Source of the DNA: Paracoccaceae bacterium
GTDB taxonomy: Bacteria; Pseudomonadota; Alphaproteobacteria; Rhodobacterales; Rhodobacteraceae
Direction: 5' to 3'
Length of the DNA: 64,000 nt
Assembly (NCBI GenBank): GCA_018222585.1
Contig: JAAFAB010000001.1
Location: forward strand, 780,198-844,197
The notes beneath the pieces were generated by a model that ran no database searches, was not told where the DNA came from, and was given only the letters and a program-made list of their open reading frames with translations. Position numbers and translations under genes: made by a program. The stretch's first letter is position 1, and each line of letters opens with the position of its first letter. This document shows positions 34,730 through 42,484 of the stretch, in pieces.

Positions 34730-35430
34730 GACTGTTGCTCCTCGGGGGTGGCGGCAAGCTGCGCCTCAAGTGCATCCCAGCTTGCCCGGATATGACGGCG
34801 CATCAGCAGCGCCGCGACCTCGCTGTCACCGCAGGCGATGGCCTCGGCGATGCGGCGGTGTTCGAGCAGGGCGGCCTTACCGCGCCCGGTGACATTGCGG
34901 TGCTTCACCCGCAGCAGCGACAACTGCGGATAAAGCTCTCGGGTGAGATACCGCAGGATGATCGGATTGCCCGACATCCGCGCGATGACCATGTGGAAGT
35001 CGCGATCCCCCGGCCCCTGCAGGTAGGCGCCCTGGGGATGGGCCGAAACCTCGTCCGCGTGCTGACCCAAGAGCTGCCCCAGCACGTCGCCGGTGGCCGC
35101 ATCCGCATGGCCGGCGGCCAGCCGGGCGGCCTCGGCCTCCAGCGCGGCGCGCACCTCGTAGAGGGCGCGGGCATCGTCGCGGCCCAGCTCGCGCACCCGC
35201 GCGCCGCTGTTCGGCACGATCGACACGATCCCCGACTCGGCCAGCTGGTTGAGCGCCGAGCGTACCGGCCCGCGGCTGACGTCATAGCGCTCGGCCAGGG
35301 CCACCTCGCCCAGGCGCGTGCCCGGAGCCAGGTTGCCCGAGAGGATTTCCTCCTGCAGCGCCAGGGCGACCCGCTCTGCGGCAACTCCCCGAGACTCATC
35401 CAATTTTGTTGACAATATACTGCCCTCCAA
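34726..35430 (-). CDS. GntR-family transcriptional regulator (FCD/VanR-type effector domain)
   Basis: A 234-residue regulator. The N-terminal winged helix includes ALQEEILSGNLAPGTRLGEV, then RYDVSRGPVRSALNQLAESG. The all-helical FCD domain contains EVRAALEAEAARLAA, 'RDFHMVIARMSGNPIILRYL' and 'EHRRIAEAIACGDSEVAALL' with MRRHIRASWDALEA, which hold the metal-site His residues of this domain (DxxFH, HRxI, RHI). It heads the prpF-lyase operon and is divergent from the tctCBA operon, so it probably represses both until its carboxylate ligand is present. Candidate operators are noted separately. Confidence 0.9.
   Translation of the reverse strand: MEGSILSTKLDESRGVAAERVALALQEEILSGNLAPGTRLGEVALAERYDVSRGPVRSALNQLAESGIVSIVPNSGARVRELGRDDARALYEVRAALEAEAARLAAGHADAATGDVLGQLLGQHADEVSAHPQGAYLQGPGDRDFHMVIARMSGNPIILRYLTRELYPQLSLLRVKHRNVTGRGKAALLEHRRIAEAIACGDSEVAALLMRRHIRASWDALEAQLAATPEEQQS
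35406..35415. promoter_or_regulatory. candidate GntR operator overlapping the regulator start
   Basis: The palindrome TTGTTGACAA lies inside the first codons of the regulator gene. The related half-sequence ATTGTCAAC recurs at 35502-35510 in the divergent intergenic region. Both resemble TTGT-n-ACAA sites of FCD-type GntR proteins. Confidence 0.45.
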
Positions 35431-35568
35431 CCTGCTCTATGCGCTGACACTTACATGCAATACACAGGACTCGCTGGCAGAAGAACCAAATTTGAAAGGG
35501 CATTGTCAACGATATTTGCTGACTTGACAGTAAATATGCGGCAGGCGTAAGTCTCAAGCGTCAAGCAG

Positions 35569-35581
35569 ATTGTCGTACAAT
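35569..35581. promoter_or_regulatory. candidate GntR operator upstream of tctC
   Basis: ATTGTCGTACAAT is a 5-3-5 palindrome (ATTGT/ACAAT) 42 bases before the tctC ATG, matching in character the site at the start of the divergent regulator gene. The position would suit repression of the transporter operon. Confidence 0.5.
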
Positions 35582-35622
35582 GATGAGCTGCGACTGGACC
35601 TGAGACATGAGGGGAGGACTCA

Positions 35623-36615
35623 ATGAATCTCACCAAACGCGCCTTTTCGGCCGCAACCCTGGCCGCCGCGCTGACCGCCGCCGTTTCGCCGCTGGCCGTT
35701 TCGGCCGCCGAGAACTGGCCGCCGCGCCAGATCACCTTCGTCGTGGCCCTCGGGCCGGGCGGCTCGGCCGACCGGACCGCGCGCGCCCTGGCGCAGCGCC
35801 TGCAGGAAGAGCTGGACACCCCGATCACCGTGGTGAACCAGCAGGGCGGTGGCGGCCACGTCGGCCACACCTACTTCATGAACATGCCCGACGATGGCAG
35901 CTACTTCCTGGCGACCTCGATCCACCCCTACATCTCGAACGCGATCCTGAACTACGACGCGGATTACACGCTCGAGGACTTCGCCTTCATCAACGGCCAG
36001 TGGAACGACTTCGACATCTTCGCCGTCAATGCCGAAACCCCCTACGAGTCGCTGGCTGACTTCATGGCCGCGGCCAAGGAAAACCCCGGCCAGCTGAGCG
36101 TCTCGGTGGTGCCGAACTCGTCGGGCGCGATCAACCTCAGCCTGGCGCTGGAAGCCTTCGGCCTGACCGATGACGCGGTCAACGTGGTGACCTACGAATC
36201 CGGCGGCGCGGCCCGTACCGCAGTGGCCGGTGGCCAGGTCGACATGACCGTGCTGGCCGCCGACGGCACCCTGTCGATCGCCGAATACGTCCGCCCGCTG
36301 GCCTATGCCGCGGACGAGCGTTCGGCCGACTGGGACGCCCCGACCCTGGACGAGGCGCTGGAAGCCTCGGGCCACGAGCCGGTGGTGACCCTTGCCGGCT
36401 CCATGCGCGGCCTGGCCGCCCATGCGACCTTCAAAGAAAAGCACCCCGAAGCCTTCCAGGAACTCGTCGACGCCTACCACAACGTGATGATGGACGAGGA
36501 GTTCACCGCCTCGCTGGAAGCGCAGGACATGGGCGCCGAATGGCTTGGCCCGCAGAAGACCACCGATATCATCATGTCCAACTTCGAGATCCTCAAGCGC
36601 TTCGCAGGCGAGTGA
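35623..36615 (+). CDS. tctC: TTT transporter substrate-binding protein (TctC/Bug family)
   Basis: A 330-residue periplasmic receptor. The Sec signal (FSAATLAAALTAAVSPLAVS, then AAEN) is followed by 'FVVALGPGGSADRTARALAQ' and 'VVNQQGGGGHVGHTYFM', the two conserved ligand-carboxylate loops of Bug proteins. GGGGAGG lies before the ATG. Bug proteins bind dicarboxylates, tricarboxylates and other acids and deliver them to TctAB. It is first in the tctCBA-abrB order and faces the prpF operon across a shared control region. Confidence 0.92.
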   Translation: MNLTKRAFSAATLAAALTAAVSPLAVSAAENWPPRQITFVVALGPGGSADRTARALAQRLQEELDTPITVVNQQGGGGHVGHTYFMNMPDDGSYFLATSIHPYISNAILNYDADYTLEDFAFINGQWNDFDIFAVNAETPYESLADFMAAAKENPGQLSVSVVPNSSGAINLSLALEAFGLTDDAVNVVTYESGGAARTAVAGGQVDMTVLAADGTLSIAEYVRPLAYAADERSADWDAPTLDEALEASGHEPVVTLAGSMRGLAAHATFKEKHPEAFQELVDAYHNVMMDEEFTASLEAQDMGAEWLGPQKTTDIIMSNFEILKRFAGE

Positions 36616-36667
36616 GGATCCGCGAGATCCGGCGGCGCGGGCGCGACAGCGCCCGCGTCCGGGATCC

Positions 36668-36715
36668 GGGCCGCCTGCCCCGCCCGTCGCGGGGCCGGGA
36701 CAGGGCGGCCCTTTT
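36668..36715 (+). terminator. hairpin with T-tract between tctC and tctB
   Basis: GGGCCGCCTG (36668-36677) pairs with CAGGGCGGCCC (36701-36711, one bulged G), enclosing an inner CCCCGC/GCGGGG helix, and is followed by TTTT (36712-36715). It looks like an intrinsic terminator; since tctBA follow in the same direction, partial read-through would give more binding protein than permease. Confidence 0.7.
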
Positions 36716-36747
36716 CGTCTTCAGCCATTTCTAGGGGAGGTCACGAG

Positions 36748-37209
36748 GTGACAGGCAAGCTCCACGCCACTCATGCCGCGCTGATCGGCATCATCCTGGC
36801 CATATCCGGCTTCATCACCTGGAGCGCGGTCAGCGCCCGGGCCAGCATGGACAACCTGATTGTCGTCGCCCCGGTGGCGGCGGCCATCGCGCTGCTGTCG
36901 GTGGTGCTGATCGTAGCAACCCTGGTCAAGCCCGCCCCCGCGCCCGCCGAGGACGACGATACCGAGGAGACCAGCGACCCCGGCATCTGGGGCGACATGC
37001 TGCTGCTCGCCGGTTTCGCAGCCTTCTGCTACGCGCTGACCCACATCGGTTTCGACCTGGCCACCTTCCTCTTCGTCTGGGCCGGGGTGGTGATGAGCGG
37101 CGGCAAGGGCTGGTGGCAACCACCCCTCTTCGCCGCGGCCTTCACCGCGCTGCTGGTCTACGGCTTCGGCAGCCTCTTCCCCTACCCCATGCTGACGCTG
37201 GTGCTCTGA
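36748..37209 (+). CDS. tctB: TTT transporter small membrane subunit (TctB)
   Basis: A 153-residue protein with about four membrane segments: ALIGIILAISGFITWSAV, 'APVAAAIALLSVVLIVATLV', 'MLLLAGFAAFCYALTHIGFD' and 'AAAFTALLVYGFGSLFPYPM'. Starts with GTG; GGGGAGG at 36734-36740 supports it. A Pro/Asp/Glu-rich linker (PAPAPAEDDDTEETSD) separates helix pairs. Function and position match TctB: low sequence conservation but fixed place before TctA. Confidence 0.85.
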   Translation: MTGKLHATHAALIGIILAISGFITWSAVSARASMDNLIVVAPVAAAIALLSVVLIVATLVKPAPAPAEDDDTEETSDPGIWGDMLLLAGFAAFCYALTHIGFDLATFLFVWAGVVMSGGKGWWQPPLFAAAFTALLVYGFGSLFPYPMLTLVL

Positions 37210-37210
37210 G

Positions 37211-38719
37211 ATGATCGACCAATTCGCCCTCTCGCAGGCGCTTGACCTGCTGTTCTCCAGCTTCACCCCCTGGCTCTGGGTCATTCCCGGGCTGCTGATC
37301 GGGCTGGTCTTCGGTTCGATCCCGGGTCTACAGATCTCGATGGCCATGGCGGTCTTCCTGCCGGTGACCTTCGGCATGGACTTCCTGCAGGCCATGCTGT
37401 TCCTGACCTCGATCTTCACCGGCGGCGCCTATGGCGGCGGGGTGACGGCGATCCTGATGAACATCCCCGGCTCGTCCTCCTCCATCGCCACGGCCTTCGA
37501 CGGCTACCCGATGGCGCGCCAGGGCAAGCACAACGAGGCGCTCGGCCTCGGCCTGGCGGCTTCGGTCGTCGGTGCCTTCGTCGGCTACATGCTGCTGATG
37601 CTGCTGATCCAGCCGCTGGCCGCCTTCGTGCTGAAGATCGGCCCGCTGGAGATGGTCGTCGTCGTGCTCTGGGGGCTGACGCTGATCGCCACGCTGAACG
37701 ACAGCGCCCTGTCCAAGGGCCTGCTGGCCGGGTTCTTCGGCCTGATGCTGAGCCAGATCGGCATGTCGACGACCGGCGTCATGCGGACCTCGGTGGGGAT
37801 GCCCTACCTGATCGACGGCCTGCCGGTGGTGCCGGCGATGATCGGGATCTTCGCCGCCTCGGAACTGCTGCGCCTGCGCGGCGGCACCTACCTGGTGCGC
37901 AACGAGGACCAGCGCGACATCTCCTTCGGGCGGATCCTGAAGGGCGCGAGCGAGACCTTCAAGTACCCCGGGGTGCTGGTGCGCGGCTCGCTTCTCGGGG
38001 CGGTGATCGGGGCGATCCCGGGCGTCGGCTCCTCGGTTGCGAACCTGGTGTCCTACGGCGAGGCAAAGCGGACCTCGAAGACCCCAGAACGCTTCGGCAA
38101 GGGCGCACCCGAGGGCGTGGTGGCGGCGGAAAGCGCCAACTCCTCCTCCGAGGGCGGCTCGATGACGGCGCTGCTGGCGCTCGGCATCCCGGGTGGCGCG
38201 GCGACGGCGGTGCTGCTGGCGGCCTTCTCGTTCCACAACATCATCGGCGGGCCCAGCTTCATCCGCAACCAGACCGACATCGTCTACTCGATCATCCTGG
38301 GCAACCTCGGCCAGGTGGCACTGCTGGCGGTGCTGGGCCTGCTGTCGCTGCGCCTGCTCGGGCTGGTGGTACGGGTGCCGCTGTCCTACCTGGTGCCCTC
38401 GGTCCTTGCGATGTGCGCCTGGGGAGGCTACGGCATCACCGGCACCATCGCCGGACCGCTGACCGTGGCGGGCTTTGCCGCCCTCGGCTGGCTGATGCGC
38501 CGCAACAACTACCCGGTGGCGGCCACCGTGATCGGCCTACTGCTGGGCCGCATGATGGAAGGCGAACTGGTGCGCACCATGCAGATCTCGGGCGGCAACC
38601 CGCTGCGCTACATGCTGGAGCGTCCGATTGCCCTGATCCTCTTCGCGGTGATGCTGCTGGTCCTGATCGGCGCCCCGCTGCTGAAGGCCATGCGCCGCCG
38701 CCGCGCCACAGAGGTCTGA
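37211..38719 (+). CDS. tctA: TTT transporter large permease (TctA)
   Basis: A 502-residue, about 12-helix permease. The TctA signatures are 'GSIPGLQISMAMAVFLPVTF', 'GGAYGGGVTAILMNIPGSSS', SIATAFDGYPMARQGK and the second-half repeat 'GAIPGVGSSVANLVSYGEAK' with 'PEGVVAAESANSSSEGGSMT'. The inverted repeat of two glycine-rich loops forms the substrate path. It follows tctB after one base. Substrate is expected to be the acid bound by the upstream TctC. Confidence 0.96.
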   Translation: MIDQFALSQALDLLFSSFTPWLWVIPGLLIGLVFGSIPGLQISMAMAVFLPVTFGMDFLQAMLFLTSIFTGGAYGGGVTAILMNIPGSSSSIATAFDGYPMARQGKHNEALGLGLAASVVGAFVGYMLLMLLIQPLAAFVLKIGPLEMVVVVLWGLTLIATLNDSALSKGLLAGFFGLMLSQIGMSTTGVMRTSVGMPYLIDGLPVVPAMIGIFAASELLRLRGGTYLVRNEDQRDISFGRILKGASETFKYPGVLVRGSLLGAVIGAIPGVGSSVANLVSYGEAKRTSKTPERFGKGAPEGVVAAESANSSSEGGSMTALLALGIPGGAATAVLLAAFSFHNIIGGPSFIRNQTDIVYSIILGNLGQVALLAVLGLLSLRLLGLVVRVPLSYLVPSVLAMCAWGGYGITGTIAGPLTVAGFAALGWLMRRNNYPVAATVIGLLLGRMMEGELVRTMQISGGNPLRYMLERPIALILFAVMLLVLIGAPLLKAMRRRRATEV

Positions 38720-38723
38720 CCGG

Positions 38724-39797
38724 ATGCCCATGACGATCTCCTCCCCGGCGTTGCGCGGCCTGATGACACTGGCCGTCGGCGCCGGGGGCGGATGCCTGTT
38801 CTTCTTCCTCAACCTGCCTCTGCCCTGGGTGCTGGGGTCGATGTTCGCCAATGCGCTGCTGGCCCAGGCGACCAGCTTCCAGCCGAAGCTGCCGCAGACC
38901 TGGCGCGGCTACGGCATGATCGCCATCGGCACCATGCTGGGCACCGGCTTCACCCATGACGTCGTCGTCCGCGCCCAAAGCTGGATCCCCAGCCTGATCG
39001 CCATGTGCCTGCTGTCGCTGGTGTTCTGTCTCGGCGCCTATTGGGTGTTCAAACGCTGGGGCCGGATGGACCGGATGACGGCCCTCTTCGCGGCCATGCC
39101 CGGTGGGCTGTCGGTGGTCTCGATGCTGGCCGAGGAGTACCGGACCGAGGTCAACCGCGTCGTGCTCTGTCATACCGCGCGGATCGTGGTGCTGCTGATC
39201 ACCGCGCCGATCCTGATCCAGATGATCTCGGGCATCGACATGGCCGAGGCCAACCGCGCCAGCTTCGCCGAGGCCGAGCCGCTGGACCCGCTGCGCCACG
39301 GCGCCATGGCGCTGGTCGCGGTCGGCTGCTGGTGGCTGGGGCAAAGGTTCAGGTTCCCCTCGGCGCAGCTGCTGATCCCGCTCTTCGTCTCGGCGGCCCT
39401 GCATATGACCGGCGTGCTGACGGTGCATGTCCCGCCGCTGCTGTCGGCCGCGGCGCAGATCGTCATCGGCGGTTCGGTCGGGGCGCGTTTTGCCAGCTAC
39501 ACCCTGCGCCAGATCGCCCGCGATGGCGGCATCGCCGCCGCGGTCGGCATCGCGCTGGCGCTCGGCTCGCTTGGTGCCGCCTACGCGGTGGCGCCGCTGA
39601 TCGACGCGCCCGTCGCGCCGATCTTCCTGGCCTACCTGCCCGGCGGAGCCCCCGAGTTGGGCGTGGTCGCCCTGGCGCTGGCCATCGACCCGGCCATGGT
39701 CGCCGCGCACCATGTGCTGCGGGTCTTCCTGATCGTCGCGGTGCTGCCCTTTGCCGCCGCCCGGGCCAACCCGGACAGCCCGGCCGAGCGCGGCTGA
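38724..39797 (+). CDS. AbrB-family membrane protein (putative transporter)
   Basis: A 357-residue hydrophobic protein of the AbrB/ammonia-monooxygenase-like family. It has two internally similar halves: the first with LPLPWVLGSMFANALLAQAT, 'GYGMIAIGTMLGTGFTHDVV' and FAAMPGGLSVVSMLAEEY, the second with LIPLFVSAALHMTGVLTVHV, 'IVIGGSVGARFASYTLRQIA' and FLAYLPGGAPELGVVALAL. The role is not settled in the literature that I recall; AbrB in E. coli was linked to growth phenotypes. It lies 4 bases after tctA and probably acts with the TTT system or in efflux of a related acid. Confidence 0.8.
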   Translation: MPMTISSPALRGLMTLAVGAGGGCLFFFLNLPLPWVLGSMFANALLAQATSFQPKLPQTWRGYGMIAIGTMLGTGFTHDVVVRAQSWIPSLIAMCLLSLVFCLGAYWVFKRWGRMDRMTALFAAMPGGLSVVSMLAEEYRTEVNRVVLCHTARIVVLLITAPILIQMISGIDMAEANRASFAEAEPLDPLRHGAMALVAVGCWWLGQRFRFPSAQLLIPLFVSAALHMTGVLTVHVPPLLSAAAQIVIGGSVGARFASYTLRQIARDGGIAAAVGIALALGSLGAAYAVAPLIDAPVAPIFLAYLPGGAPELGVVALALAIDPAMVAAHHVLRVFLIVAVLPFAAARANPDSPAERG

Positions 39798-39843
39798 GCA
39801 GACAGCCGGGGCGATGCCGTGACGGGCTCCCCCCGGCGACCTC

Positions 39844-42450
39844 CTAGGCCGAGGCCCCGGTCGCGCCGGTCAAGGCGCCCAGCAAACGCGGGAACATGCC
39901 CCCGGCCACCAGCGTCCGCAGTTCATCCTCGGTTTCGATGGCCGCCGTGGCGGTGAAGCCCGGCCCATCCCCCTCCGCCCTGTCCAGCCGGACCGCGACC
40001 GGGGCGTCGACCCCGATCCGGTCCGCCGGCGCGTCGATCAGCAGCCGGTCGCCCGGAACCAGCGCCAGCGCCTCCGGTCCCAGGTCCGCCGGCAGGCGCA
40101 GCGGCAGGATCCCCATGCCGATCAGGTTGCTGCGGTGGATGCGCTCGAAGCTGCCGGCCAGCACCGCACGGACGCCCAGCAGGGCCACGCCCTTCGCCGC
40201 CCAGTCCCGCGAGGATCCCATGCCGTAGCGCGCCCCGGCAACGAGGACCAGCGGCACCTCCGCCTCGGTGAAGGCCCTTGCCGCCTGCCAGAGCGGCAGC
40301 GCCCGCCCCTGCGGATCCGGCGCCCAACCGGGCGGCAGGTCCGGCGCCAGCCGGTTCACCGCGGAGGGGTTGGTGAAGAGCCCACGCAGCATGACTTCCC
40401 AGTTGCCCCGGCGGGACGAGAAGACATTCAGCGCCCCGGCCGTGGCGCCCCGGGCCAGCAGGTAGCGGCCCGCAGCCCCCTCTGCCGGAATCGCCCCGGC
40501 GGGAGAGATATGGTCGGTGGTGATGTCGTCGCCGAAGACCGCCAGCGGCGCGGCGCGATAGCGCCCCAGGCGATTGCCCACGCCGAGGGCGACGAAGGGC
40601 GGACGGCGGATGTAGGTCGACCGGGGGTCCCAGGGATACCTGTCTCCGGTCGGAGCGCCCAGGGCCTGCCAGGCCGGATCGGCTTCGGCCTCGGCATAGG
40701 CACGGGCCGTTTCGGCGGGGTCCCGCACCTGCGCCAGCAGCCGGTCGACCTCGGCCCCCTCGGGCCAGAGGTCGGCCAGCCGCACGCCCGGCGCAAGCGG
40801 ATCGGCCTCGATGTCGCAGGCCGCGTCCCCGGCCAGCGCGAAGGCCACCACCAGCGGCGGAGAGCCGAGGAAGGCATCCCCGATCGCGCCATGCACCCGG
40901 CGCGGAAAGTTGCGATTGCCCGAGATCACCGCCACCGGCCGCAGCCCCGGGTCTTCCTGCAGCGCCGCCTGCATCGCCGGCGCCAGGGGCCCCGAGTTGC
41001 CGATGCAGCTGGTGCAACCGATGCCGACGACACCGAAGCCGAGGGCCTCGAGGTCCTCCAGCAGACCCGCGCGGCGCAGCATCCTCTCGGCCCCGGGGGA
41101 CCCCGGCGCGAGGGAGGTCTTGACCCAGGAGGGCGGCACCAGCCCCCGCCGCCGCGCGTTGCGGGCCACCAGGCCGGCGGCGATCAGCAGGCGCGGATCG
41201 GTGGTATTGGTGCAACTGGTGATCGCGGCGATGGCCACCGGCGCCCGGGGCATGACCCGCGCCGCACCCTCCGGCGGCTCGGCACCCTGCCGTGGCGGCG
41301 GATCGGCAAGTGCCAGCGCCTGCCGGGTGGCCCCGGCGCGGATGCGGTCCTGCGGCCGGGACGGCCCGGCAAGGCTGCTTTCGATTTCGTCCAGGGGGAT
41401 CTCGATCACCTCGGTGAAACGCGGAGAGGCCCCGGGATCGAACCACAGGCCCTGGCGCCGGCAATAGCCCTCGACACGGGCCAGGTGATCCTCGTTGCGC
41501 CCGGTCTGGCGCAGGTAGTCCAGAACCGCGCCATCGACCGGGAAGAAGCCGGTGGCGCCGCCGAACTCGGGCGTCATGTTGGCCACCACCGCCCTGTCCC
41601 CGGCCGAGAGCGTGGCCACGCCGGGACCGAAGAACTCGGCAAACCGGCCCTCCATGCCGAAGCGGCGCAGTCTCTCGGTGACGCTCAGCGCCAGGTCGGT
41701 CGACAGGACCCCCGGCCCCAGCCGGCCGGTCAGCCGCACCCCGATCACCTCGGGCAGGCGCAGGGTGACCGGCAGGCCGAACAACACCGACTCGGCCTCG
41801 ATCCCTCCGACGCCCCAGGCCAGCACCCCGATGCCGTTGACCATCGGCGTATGGCTGTCGGTGCCGATCATCACGTCCGGGCAGAGCCAGCCGTCCCGCA
41901 GGCTGACCACCTCGGCCAGCCTCTCGAGGTTGAGCGTGTGCATGATCCCGGTCCCCGGGGGGTGCACGCGAAAGCCGCGCAGGGCCCCGGTGGCCCATTT
42001 CATGAAGCCATAGCGCTCGCCGTTGCGGTCATACTCTGCCCGCAGGTTGGCCAGCCGGGCGCCCGGACGGGCATGGACATCGACCGCCAGCGAGTGATCG
42101 GTCGAGACATCCACCGGCAGCACCGGATTGAGCGCAGAAGGATCCGCCCCGGCCTCGGCCAGCGCATCGCGCATCGCCGCGATATCGACCAGCGCCGGGC
42201 CGCAGGTGGTGTCATGCATCATCACCCGCCCCGGACGCACCGGAATCACCCCCTCTCCCCGGCCCCGGGCGGGCCAGGCGGCGATGGCGGCAGCGGGCTC
42301 GGCGGCCTCCTCCGGGGTGGCGGTGCGCAGCACCGTCTCCAGCAGCAGGCGCAGCACATGGGGCAGCCGTGGCAGCACCTCGCCCGCCGAAGCAGGCAGA
42401 TCGACCATCCGGGCGCCGGTCCCGGGATCCGTCGTGAACCGGGCCCTCAT
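39844..42450 (-). CDS. aconitate hydratase family enzyme (AcnA-like)
   Basis: An 868-residue Fe-S hydratase. The three cluster ligands are visible as Cys413 (TSCTNTTDP), Cys479 and Cys482 (GIGCTSCIGNSGPL). Substrate loops include 'VPVDVSTDHSLAVDV'-like LPVDVSTDHS, 'MIGTDSHTPMVNGIGVLAWG' and the swivelling-domain GARYGMGSSRDWAAKGVALL. The ATG at 42450 is preferred; a longer frame to 42813 would overlap the amidohydrolase gene. It lies only 34 bases after that amidohydrolase and is probably cotranscribed with it, while facing the TTT operon tail to tail. At 868 residues it is in the range of both AcnA and 2-methylisocitrate dehydratase AcnD. A specialised paralogue is likelier than the housekeeping aconitase, but this is inference. 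Confidence 0.87.
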   Translation of the reverse strand: MRARFTTDPGTGARMVDLPASAGEVLPRLPHVLRLLLETVLRTATPEEAAEPAAAIAAWPARGRGEGVIPVRPGRVMMHDTTCGPALVDIAAMRDALAEAGADPSALNPVLPVDVSTDHSLAVDVHARPGARLANLRAEYDRNGERYGFMKWATGALRGFRVHPPGTGIMHTLNLERLAEVVSLRDGWLCPDVMIGTDSHTPMVNGIGVLAWGVGGIEAESVLFGLPVTLRLPEVIGVRLTGRLGPGVLSTDLALSVTERLRRFGMEGRFAEFFGPGVATLSAGDRAVVANMTPEFGGATGFFPVDGAVLDYLRQTGRNEDHLARVEGYCRRQGLWFDPGASPRFTEVIEIPLDEIESSLAGPSRPQDRIRAGATRQALALADPPPRQGAEPPEGAARVMPRAPVAIAAITSCTNTTDPRLLIAAGLVARNARRRGLVPPSWVKTSLAPGSPGAERMLRRAGLLEDLEALGFGVVGIGCTSCIGNSGPLAPAMQAALQEDPGLRPVAVISGNRNFPRRVHGAIGDAFLGSPPLVVAFALAGDAACDIEADPLAPGVRLADLWPEGAEVDRLLAQVRDPAETARAYAEAEADPAWQALGAPTGDRYPWDPRSTYIRRPPFVALGVGNRLGRYRAAPLAVFGDDITTDHISPAGAIPAEGAAGRYLLARGATAGALNVFSSRRGNWEVMLRGLFTNPSAVNRLAPDLPPGWAPDPQGRALPLWQAARAFTEAEVPLVLVAGARYGMGSSRDWAAKGVALLGVRAVLAGSFERIHRSNLIGMGILPLRLPADLGPEALALVPGDRLLIDAPADRIGVDAPVAVRLDRAEGDGPGFTATAAIETEDELRTLVAGGMFPRLLGALTGATGASA

Positions 42451-42484
42451 CGCGTCACCGCCCGGCCACCCTGCCCGGGCGCAT

